Position numbers and translations under genes: made by a program
Part shown: one piece after another, positions 39,309 through 47,800 of the stretch
How positions within the stretch are numbered: the stretch's first letter is position 1
How the letters are laid out: the number at the start of each line of letters is the position of its first letter
Assembly: GCA_016928775.1 (NCBI GenBank)
Contig: JAFGKD010000116.1
Span: 28,865 to 92,864 of the forward strand
Length of the DNA: 64,000 bases
Source of the DNA: Candidatus Zhuqueibacterota bacterium
Lineage (GTDB): Bacteria; Zhuqueibacterota; Zhuqueibacteria; Residuimicrobiales; Krinioviventaceae
Direction: 5' to 3'
Notes under the pieces: generated by a model
The model's database searches: none
The model's input: only the letters and a program-made list of their open reading frames with translations
What the model was told of the DNA's origin: nothing

Positions 39309-42300
39309 ATGTCAGGTAAATTACTTTCTAAAATTGTATTTTTTACGTTCTTACTCAATATGGCTGTCTCAGCCCAATTGCGAAGCTACCCTGATCATAG
39401 CGATTCACTGACAAATCGTATATTCTATTCAAAGCTAATGTCCTGGATTCAACAGCCAAACTTTAACCAAATCGATTCTTTAAAGCATTTTATTAACAGT
39501 CACCCTTTCTATTGCACCGCATTTTTAAAGCTAGAAGAGCAGCTACTTGACGTTGATCGAATCGATGAAATTAAAAATTTTTTTAAACGCTATAAAGAAA
39601 ATAGCCTTCATTTTCATAATGCCCAATGGATATTGGCACGATATTATTGTTATAAAGAGAATTATAGTCGCGCTTTAGCCTGCTACAAAAATGCAGTTTG
39701 TAGCGAAAAAATTCATTTTACCCTGCTTTTTGACTATATATCAGTTATTCACCATAACCTTGTTGAACAGGACGTTCAGCAATATTTGAAGACACTAACC
39801 TTGACCCCTGCTGAATCAGAAATCTTGCAAGGCTACGAATCATTATTAGCTTGTGATTATAAAAATGCAATTAACTTGTTGCAAAAGCACTATCCTTTTT
39901 CAGATATTAGCATTCATTGTCAATATTATAGGGCATATTATAATTCAGGCGACATCGAGCGAGCCCTTCAAATTGCCGAACAGGGCTACAAAATAGCGCA
40001 AAAAGTATACGACAAATATTATGAAAATCTTTTTTTTCTATCGATACTTAAGTGCAAATCATGGCTCGTCGGGCATGAGCAGGTTCAGGACGACCTTATA
40101 TCAATACAAGTTCAACTCGAACAGACCGGCAGCAAGTTATTGCTAATAAATTTGCTAAAATTCAAAGGGGATCTTGCAAATGCTGCTGTTGACTATGAAA
40201 ATGCAATCAGTTTCTATTATGAAGCAGCATATGGCTTCCAGAAATTTTTCGATTTGCAGCGCGCGGCTCGCGCTTATTTCAATATTTCTGAGGAATATTA
40301 TTTAACTTACAGAAATACATTATCGCTACAGGCTGCAGAAAAAAGTCTGGCGACGCTAAAGAAATATAAAAATTACGAAATAATCGCTCGAATTAACCAA
40401 ATATACGGTAAAATCTATAGAGAATTATGCCTTTATGAGTTGAGCGAAAAATATTTGGAAAAAGCATCCAGTAATGCAATGAAAAGCAATAATCCTTATG
40501 TATTGTGGAACATTGACGATAAAATCCAGGAACTCCGCGCCGTCCAGGCGCCGCCGCGCGAGGCGGTGCAGATTTATAAAGCATGGATAAAAAAGCGCGT
40601 TGAAGAAAATTATACCGCAAATCTCTATTTTCCCGTATTCTCCCAAGCCATGATTTTGGAAGAGCTCGGTGATTATGACCAGGCATTACACTATTATCAA
40701 AACGCTCTCGAGCTGGCGCGCGACAACAAGAACGATGAACAGATTGCCTGGGCGTTGGCCGGCATTGCCGTCGTTTCGCTGCAATGCGGCGAAACGTCAT
40801 CCGCCTTTGCCCTGTTTGAAGAGTCACTCGCGATTGCACACACAAATAACACCTTCCAGCTCATCGCCAGAATTCATCTGATGTTAGGGATGTATTATGA
40901 AAAAATCAACCAACTGGATGAGGCAATACGCTGCTATCATGAAGTGATTCGACAATATGAGAACAAACGCGTCGACCTCAAAGCAAGTGAGCTGGCCATT
41001 GGTTTCCTGTCCAATAGACAGGACGCCTATGAACGACTGTCAGAATGCTACTATAAAAAATATCAGATCAATCGGGCGGACACAACCTACAACAATCTTT
41101 TTCAGTGCGAAGAATTAACCCACGCGCGGGCGCTGAAAGAGGCCATCACTTCAAGCCACGATCAGTCCCGCCATGTGGACTATGCCTCCGGCAACTTTAT
41201 ACGACTCTATCAAGAGTTTCAAAATATCCAGCTCCAATTGAGGAAACAGCGCAAAAATATTTCGCGCACCACGCTCGATTCCTTGTTATCCAAATTGCAG
41301 TTGTATAAATATGATATTATCAGTGAAAAAATTCGTCTGGGCCACACAACGGATAAATCTGCCCACAACAACAGCCACCCGCCTCTTGCTGCTGTCCAAA
41401 AAAAATTGGCCGGACAAACAGCACTGTTATATCATATAACGGATCGGATGTCATATGTTTTGATTCTGCAGGCTGATTCGTCCACCATCCTGCCGCTCAA
41501 CATCAAAAGGACAGAAATAGATTCCCTGATTTATGCGTTGATGCAACCGTTTCATAATGTCGATACAGAGACGATCCTGGATACACCTTTTGAAGCCGCG
41601 ATCGCACACCGCTTGTACGGCACATTATTCAAACCGATCGAACAGCACTGCCAACTTGACTCGCAAATCTTGATCATACCGTCGTTTTCATTGGCACATC
41701 TGCCATTTGACATGCTGTTGTTTGAACAGCCAAGACAGGCGCGATATTCGCCGCGACAAAAGCCGGATTATACTGACATTTTCCTGGGTCAGCGATATGC
41801 GTTTTATTATAGCCCGACAACCCACCTGCTCCTCCGCGAGCCGGTCAAATGTTCGCCCAAAATGTTGATTGTGGCAAATCCGTTTACCAAAAAGGACGAA
41901 CCGCGCGAGAAAGAATTCACCCTGAGACTACGAACCGGCTGGCGATTCGATCCACTTGTTTTTGCCGAGCAGGAAGCATCGGCAATCAAACGATTTTGTC
42001 GACAGGCAAAAGTCTTTAATCGTGGCGACGCGACGGAAGCACGCATTAAAAAGATGGCATCACAATACAGTATTTTGCACATTGCCTCACATGCTTTTGT
42101 CGACAGCACATTTGATATATTTTCCGGCCTGGCTCTGGCCGAGGATAAAAGGAAAAATAATGACGGTTTGCTGATGGGTTTTGAGATTGCCAACTCGGAT
42201 TTCTCGTGCGATCTGGTGACCCTGAGCGCGTGCGAAACCGGTCGCGGGAAATTGATCAACGGCGAAGGTGTGTTGGGCTTGCCACGGCAGTTCCTGGCCT

Positions 42301-42659
42301 CAGGTACGCGCAGTATCATCATGTCCGGCTGGAAAGTGGATGACGAATTTACCGCCGACTTTATGCCGCGCTTTTATAAAAATTATATCGAAATGGGATT
42401 TTCAAAGGTTCAAGCCCTCAATATGGCGAAGCGGGATGTCATGAACAGCAAAAAAAAGGAAAAAGTGTATTTTTATCGCCACCCGTTCTTTTGGGCTGCC
42501 TTTAATCTCTATGGCGATGCCGGATCAAGTCAAAATCCCCAATTGCTCAATCGCACGTCGTCGACCACCACTTTGCTCACGCTTGTTGGCCTTGCTTTTT
42601 TCGGTTTCACCCTGGCGCTTTTTTTCATCTGGCGCCGAAAAATGCGCTCCCTGTCCTGA
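39309..42659 (+). CDS. TPR-CHAT (caspase-like) membrane protein
   Basis: A 1116-aa protein with a signal peptide (residues ~1-22). Residues ~25-640 are helical TPR-type repeats (ALHYYQNALELARDNKNDEQ, then HLMLGMYYEKINQLDEAIR). Residues ~700-1070 form a CHAT peptidase domain with catalytic His928 (HIASHAF) and Cys975 (LSACETG), both present, and the conserved GEGVLGLPRQFLASG block. A membrane helix lies near 1087-1110 with a short Arg/Lys-rich cytoplasmic tail. CHAT proteases are relatives of caspases and separase. The signal peptide and tail anchor place the protease outside the cytoplasm. No clear ribosome site is seen. The first ~1.2 kb of the gene is notably more AT-rich than the rest. Confidence 0.9.
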   Translation: MSGKLLSKIVFFTFLLNMAVSAQLRSYPDHSDSLTNRIFYSKLMSWIQQPNFNQIDSLKHFINSHPFYCTAFLKLEEQLLDVDRIDEIKNFFKRYKENSLHFHNAQWILARYYCYKENYSRALACYKNAVCSEKIHFTLLFDYISVIHHNLVEQDVQQYLKTLTLTPAESEILQGYESLLACDYKNAINLLQKHYPFSDISIHCQYYRAYYNSGDIERALQIAEQGYKIAQKVYDKYYENLFFLSILKCKSWLVGHEQVQDDLISIQVQLEQTGSKLLLINLLKFKGDLANAAVDYENAISFYYEAAYGFQKFFDLQRAARAYFNISEEYYLTYRNTLSLQAAEKSLATLKKYKNYEIIARINQIYGKIYRELCLYELSEKYLEKASSNAMKSNNPYVLWNIDDKIQELRAVQAPPREAVQIYKAWIKKRVEENYTANLYFPVFSQAMILEELGDYDQALHYYQNALELARDNKNDEQIAWALAGIAVVSLQCGETSSAFALFEESLAIAHTNNTFQLIARIHLMLGMYYEKINQLDEAIRCYHEVIRQYENKRVDLKASELAIGFLSNRQDAYERLSECYYKKYQINRADTTYNNLFQCEELTHARALKEAITSSHDQSRHVDYASGNFIRLYQEFQNIQLQLRKQRKNISRTTLDSLLSKLQLYKYDIISEKIRLGHTTDKSAHNNSHPPLAAVQKKLAGQTALLYHITDRMSYVLILQADSSTILPLNIKRTEIDSLIYALMQPFHNVDTETILDTPFEAAIAHRLYGTLFKPIEQHCQLDSQILIIPSFSLAHLPFDMLLFEQPRQARYSPRQKPDYTDIFLGQRYAFYYSPTTHLLLREPVKCSPKMLIVANPFTKKDEPREKEFTLRLRTGWRFDPLVFAEQEASAIKRFCRQAKVFNRGDATEARIKKMASQYSILHIASHAFVDSTFDIFSGLALAEDKRKNNDGLLMGFEIANSDFSCDLVTLSACETGRGKLINGEGVLGLPRQFLASGTRSIIMSGWKVDDEFTADFMPRFYKNYIEMGFSKVQALNMAKRDVMNSKKKEKVYFYRHPFFWAAFNLYGDAGSSQNPQLLNRTSSTTTLLTLVGLAFFGFTLALFFIWRRKMRSLS

Positions 42660-42672
42660 TGAACCTGTCACC

Positions 42673-43728
42673 TCAACCAATTGCGAGCATTCTATCGACC
42701 GCTTTTTTTGCTTTTATTCGTATATCTTCAGGCACCTCGATTTGAAATTGATTCTTCAACAAGGCATCACGGGTCATTTCAAGTGTAATTTCATTCATGT
42801 GCGGACAGCGAATGCTGCAGAGTCGTAGCATTTCCTTGGCGCGATTTTCCGCTGCAATATTGTCCCCCATGCTGCATTCGGTCAACAGGAGATATCGTTC
42901 AGCACGATTCTCCTGCACATATTTTATCATGGCCGAGGTACTACCGGAAAAATCAGATGCTTGCACCACCGCCGGACTACATTCCGGATGCGCCAGGATA
43001 ACCGCGTCCGGGAATTGCTTGCGGACATTTTTTATGTCATCAACTGTAAACTGCTCGTGCACCTCACAACGTCCGCGCCAGCCAATTATCGTATATTGCA
43101 GATCTTTGTGCTGCTTGCCCAGTTCACGCGGATTCTTGATCGGAAAGATCACTTTCATCCCGGTCTCTCTGGCAATATTGCCGGCCATATATTCATCCGG
43201 CAAAAAGATGATCGTATCCGTATCCAGCGATTCGACAACGGCGGTCGAATTGCCCGACGTACAGCAAATATCACTCTCCGCTTTGACATCCGCATAGGTG
43301 TTCACATAGCTGACAACCGGCACACCGGGATATTGCTTTTTCAGGTTGCGCACATCCTCTGCCGTCAGGCTTTCAGCCAATGAACAGCCAGCTTTTGGTG
43401 AAGGCACAAGAACCGTTTTTCCCGGACTCAAAATTTTTGCGGTCTCGCCCATAAAACGCACACCACAAAAAACGATAATATCCTTGTCTGTGCTAGCCGC
43501 TTTTCGAGAAAGCTCCAATGAATCACCGACAAAATCGGGAACAGAATGGTACAACGCCGGTTCCATATAATTGTGACCCAAAATGATCGCGTTCTTTTCC
43601 CTTTTGAGTTGATTTATTTCAAAAGCCAGCTCAGCCTTGTAGCGTATCTCCGCTTCAGGCACAATGCCTTGCAGCTTTTCGAACATTCTGGCAAACGTGG
43701 CATCAATTGAATCATCAGAAATCGGCAT
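42673..43728 (-). CDS. nadA: Quinolinate synthase
   Basis: A 351-aa enzyme that makes quinolinate from iminoaspartate and dihydroxyacetone phosphate in NAD synthesis. ATG 43728 follows an AGGAG ribosome site. Conserved blocks are present: ILGHNYMEPALYHSVPDFVGDS, VFCGVRFMGETAKIL, and the three cysteines for the 4Fe-4S cluster in KAGCSLAES, HPECSPAV and TECSMGDN. The expected family length is 300-370 residues. nadB and nadC are not adjacent. It is transcribed divergently from the DHH gene. Confidence 0.97.
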   Translation of the reverse strand: MPISDDSIDATFARMFEKLQGIVPEAEIRYKAELAFEINQLKREKNAIILGHNYMEPALYHSVPDFVGDSLELSRKAASTDKDIIVFCGVRFMGETAKILSPGKTVLVPSPKAGCSLAESLTAEDVRNLKKQYPGVPVVSYVNTYADVKAESDICCTSGNSTAVVESLDTDTIIFLPDEYMAGNIARETGMKVIFPIKNPRELGKQHKDLQYTIIGWRGRCEVHEQFTVDDIKNVRKQFPDAVILAHPECSPAVVQASDFSGSTSAMIKYVQENRAERYLLLTECSMGDNIAAENRAKEMLRLCSIRCPHMNEITLEMTRDALLKNQFQIEVPEDIRIKAKKAVDRMLAIG

Positions 43729-43831
43729 GATGCTCCTCATTTAAAAGTGAATCAAAATTAACAAAACTGAAAGCCAAAAGCAAGCGTGCAATGCTTATGT
43801 ATATTGGAATAATTGATGCTTGTATTTAATG

Positions 43832-43850
43832 AAAAAGTTGTTAACTTTTT
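43832..43850. promoter_or_regulatory. Palindrome between divergent nadA and DHH genes
   Basis: AAAAAGTTGTTAACTTTTT is a near-perfect palindrome in the shared promoter region. It could be an operator, but AT-rich palindromes also arise by chance. Confidence 0.3.
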
Positions 43851-43882
43851 AGCCATTTTAACCGGAACTGTTAGGATCTGTT

Positions 43883-44860
43883 ATGTTCAAACGTATCGTT
43901 ACCCATGCTGACCTGGACGGCGTCATTAGCGCCGCCATCTGCTCTTATCACTATGGCATCAATTTTCTGCTGTTCACGCAACCAAGACTCGTTTCTGATG
44001 CCAAAATATCCATCACTCGGGAAGATATTGTTTGCGATCTGCCCTATCCCTTGGAATGTGGTTTGTGGTTCGATCACCACGAGGGCAATGCAGAAGAGCT
44101 CGAATATCGCAACATTAACGCGGAGGAGATACCAGGGCGATTCGAGCTGAAAGATTCGTGCGCTCGCGTTGTATATGACTATTTTATAGAGCAGGATAAA
44201 AAGATGCCGGATTTTTACGCCGAATCCGTAGCGGAGGCGGATATCATTGACGCCTTTAACTACAAAGACATCGACGATTGGCGCACCGAAACCCCCGGGA
44301 AAATCATCGATGCAACAATCAAAGTCAAAGAGGCAAGTGCGGAACGAAAATGGGAGTATTTGCGCAATCTGGTTCGTCACTTTAAAACGCGTCCGATCAA
44401 AGAGATCTCCAAAATGACCAGTGTTCGCAAACGATACCGGGCCTATCGCGAGGAGGAAGAACGCATGCTTGAGCAGATAAAAAAAGAAATCTCTTTCCTG
44501 CCCCGGGATAAAGACCATAAAATCGTCATCCTCGATCTGACGCGTCATAATCGACGCCCTATGCTCCTGAAACAGCTTGCTTACCTCGTTCATCCCGAAT
44601 GCGAGGCGGTATTGCAGGTCGGTAATCTTTACCAGGACAAAACAAAAACCAACGATCTCACCTTTTCCATGTCCCTTAGCCTGAACTTGAATAAAATTGA
44701 GCATTCAAAAGATGTTGGCGATATCATGCGCTCGCTAAATCTGGGCAGCGGCCATCCAGGCGCAGCGGCCGGCACGATAGCCTGTGAGTCAAAGGACGAA
44801 ATGCTCAAGGTAAAAGAAGACCTGCTCAATGAGATCTATGATCGATTCATTCAACAGTAA
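43883..44860 (+). CDS. DHH-family phosphoesterase-like protein
   Basis: A 325-aa cytoplasmic protein with the DHH superfamily metal motifs: THADLDGVISA near the N-terminus, LWFDHHEGN in the middle and GSGHPGAAAGTI near the C-terminus (DHHA1-type substrate site). The family includes nano-RNases and cyclic-dinucleotide phosphodiesterases. The first motif is THADLDG rather than the more usual D-x-D run, so one metal ligand needs checking. A long helical insertion (ERKWEYLRNLVRHFKT to EEERMLEQIKKE) is unusual. The exact substrate is unknown. Confidence 0.85.
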   Translation: MFKRIVTHADLDGVISAAICSYHYGINFLLFTQPRLVSDAKISITREDIVCDLPYPLECGLWFDHHEGNAEELEYRNINAEEIPGRFELKDSCARVVYDYFIEQDKKMPDFYAESVAEADIIDAFNYKDIDDWRTETPGKIIDATIKVKEASAERKWEYLRNLVRHFKTRPIKEISKMTSVRKRYRAYREEEERMLEQIKKEISFLPRDKDHKIVILDLTRHNRRPMLLKQLAYLVHPECEAVLQVGNLYQDKTKTNDLTFSMSLSLNLNKIEHSKDVGDIMRSLNLGSGHPGAAAGTIACESKDEMLKVKEDLLNEIYDRFIQQ

Positions 44861-44874
44861 AAAAATCTCAAAGC

Positions 44875-47800
44875 TCATTTCACCAAAACCAATTTCCGCG
44901 TACTCTTGTACTGATCAGCGGTGATCGAGTAGATATAGACGCCGGAGGGCATCACTTGTCCTGAATCATCCTGTCCATCCCATACAATTGAAAATCGTCC
45001 GGGATTTTTCGTCTCGTCTAACAACCGTCGAATGACGCGACCGCGCAGATCATAAATGATCAATTGCACATGACTTTGTCTGGGCACGTCATAGCGAATG
45101 TCCGTCGTCGGATTAAACGGATTGGGATAATTTTGGTGCAGTAAATATTCAGCCGGGATCGATTCGGCAGATGATCGCACCGTGGAAAGAGTATCTATTT
45201 TTACCTTGTAATCTTCTACCTCACCATCAAACGCCAGTCCACGGAAATGCAGGCCGGGAACAGTGCTGAATCGGAAGCGGGCAAAGGTTGGCCCTGCTTT
45301 CGCATCATCGATCACTTTGAAATCAAGAGTATGGCTGCCCGGTGCCAGCTCTACATCCGAAAAGATCTGTTCGTTTTCGTCACTCCAGTCATTGCTCTGA
45401 TTAAAATCAATCCAGGCATTCAAAAAGCCGTGCGTCGATGCAGTGATTTTGACTTGTGCCATTTGTGTGGGTTGCAGACTTGAGACAAATTGAACGCCAT
45501 CGTCATCATCTATTCCATTATTATCATCGCCCAAAGCGTCTGGTTCCGGCTGGCCGTTGACTTCTTTATCGATGCGCGATCCTAAATAAACATCCGGGTC
45601 GATAAAGTGATGCGCGCCATTGGTCTCGAACAGGCTTTGATACATGGGCTCGGGAGCATCGCCAAAATCAAACTGACGATCATAATCGATGGTGAGCAGT
45701 TCAAACGTCATGTCCCACATTTCGCCGAGGGGCTCTCCCTCTTTGAATAGTGTGCCAGGGATCAGGTCTTTGGGTTCAAAAATGAATACGCCGCAATCGT
45801 TAAAATAACGCTCACGCACCTTCCAGCCCCAATAATGCTCCTCCGGCATTTCTTCATAGATGGCAGCAATGGAGAGCCAGTAAACGGTCGAGTCTTTTTC
45901 CTGATAAAACCAGTCCGGTTTGGGAATCTCGTAAAAGTAGGCAAAGCACGAATCCGGTTTTTCCATGTCGCCGGGCATAAAGTCGCCGCCAACGACATGT
46001 TCATGCACGCCACTCCGGTCAACGGCGCGCGCCCATATCAACTCGCCTGGATGACTCCAGTCCCGATTTTCACCTTTGGGCACATCGCTCCAGATGCCAA
46101 AATGGAAACCGATAGGAGCGTGTTCCGGCGGTTCCGGCTTGTCCCATTGCGTATAAGAGCCCCACCAGCGAAAACCGGTAACCGGACGCGGATCACGGCA
46201 GAACCAGTCATCCGCTAACACAACCTTGTCCAAAATCGAGACTTCATCCCACCCCCAGAAGAGGTGCGGGAAGGGGAAATCAGGATCGCGACTCTTCAGC
46301 GGTGGCTGCGACCATTTCAGAGCCGGTTCACCCTCCTCCTCATGGAGATAAATTTTATAGTCCTCGACTTCTCCTTCTCCTCCCCAGCCAGCGAACGAGA
46401 GTCCCTGTTGCCGACTCAAACGGAACCGGGCAAAGGTGTATCCTTCCTGAGCGCCGGGAGGAATGGTGAAGGTGAGATTGTTCGCTCCAGGATTCACTGG
46501 TTCATCGATGAATATGTGTTCTCCAGCGTCTGACCAATCCTTGTTCTGATTATAATCGATCCAAACATTCAGCAGTCCTTTATTGGAAGCCGTTACCACA
46601 ATCGTCACCGTTTGGCCAATGTTCATGGTGAAGGGAAAGCCCACACCGTCTTCATCATCATTGCCGTCGTTATCATCGCCCATCGCATCACCATCCGGCT
46701 GGCCGTCAATATCCGCGTCGATGCCGGCTCCCAGGAAAAATCCGGGATTGATCGTATGATAGGCCCCGCCATTGACGTGCAGGGTTGGATAGATCGTGCT
46801 GTTGGGATCATCCGGCGCATCGCCAAAATCATACTCTTCGGTTGGCTGGTCGGTGGTGAGTATATAGGCCAGATCCCATCCTTCACCAATGGGCTGACCG
46901 GCTTGGAAAATATCGCCAATGACCGGTGTTTTGGGCATGGTCATGCTCACTGCATCATCCTGAAAATAGTGCTCCACTGTTTTCCATCCCCACGGAAAAT
47001 TGTTGGGTGGTGATGAATAAACCGCAGCGATGCTGATCCAGTAAATCGTATTCGCCTGGCAATTAAACCAGTTTGCCGGCGGTAGCAGAAAATCATATTT
47101 AAAGCAGGATTCCGGCTCTTGCATCTTTTGTGGATAAAAATCGCACCCCACCCAGTGTTCATTCAACGCTCCTCGATCAACTACAATCTCCCATATCATC
47201 GTTCCGGGATGACTCCACGGCTCATTGGGCCCGACCGGCACATCAGTCCAGATACCGATATGGAAACGTTCCGGCGCATTGGCCGGCGGTGTTTTTTCCA
47301 GCCATTCCTGATAAGAACCCCACCAGTGAATGTCGGTAATTGGACGTTCGTCGCTGCTGTACCAGTCATCAGCCGCAATGACTCTCGCATAGATCGAAGG
47401 TTCGTCCCAACCCCAGAAACAATCCGGATGAGGCGAATCCTTCTTTTTCTTCGGCGGCTGCGGCCATTTGATCGGCGGTATCCCGTGTCGGTCGTTTTTA
47501 AAGACAATGACAATATTCTCACCCGGATCAAAATCCAGAGAAACTTTACCATTGGGCAGGTCGACAGTTGATCCATTGTCGGCATCACCGGAAATGACGA
47601 TATCCTGTAGTATCCAGCCTGGTGCCACTGATTCGGTGACGTCGATGACCTGACTCGGATTAAGAATGATGAGTTGATTTTGTGAAGGATCTTTCAAGTT
47701 GGTGCATAATGTTTGAAAAAAACCACTGCTGAATTGCAGGCAGATCAAAAATGGTGTGTCGTCTTTTGGATTGGCATCTTTGATAATTTTAATCGAGCCG

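Noticed and set aside
43871..44704. A 277-codon open frame antisense to the DHH gene
   Set aside because: It lies wholly inside a gene with clear metal-site motifs and shows no family features.
47119..47571. Several plus-strand frames through the giant GEVED gene
   Set aside because: They are antisense to a continuous 1932-codon gene with repeated domains; the repeats themselves create these frames.
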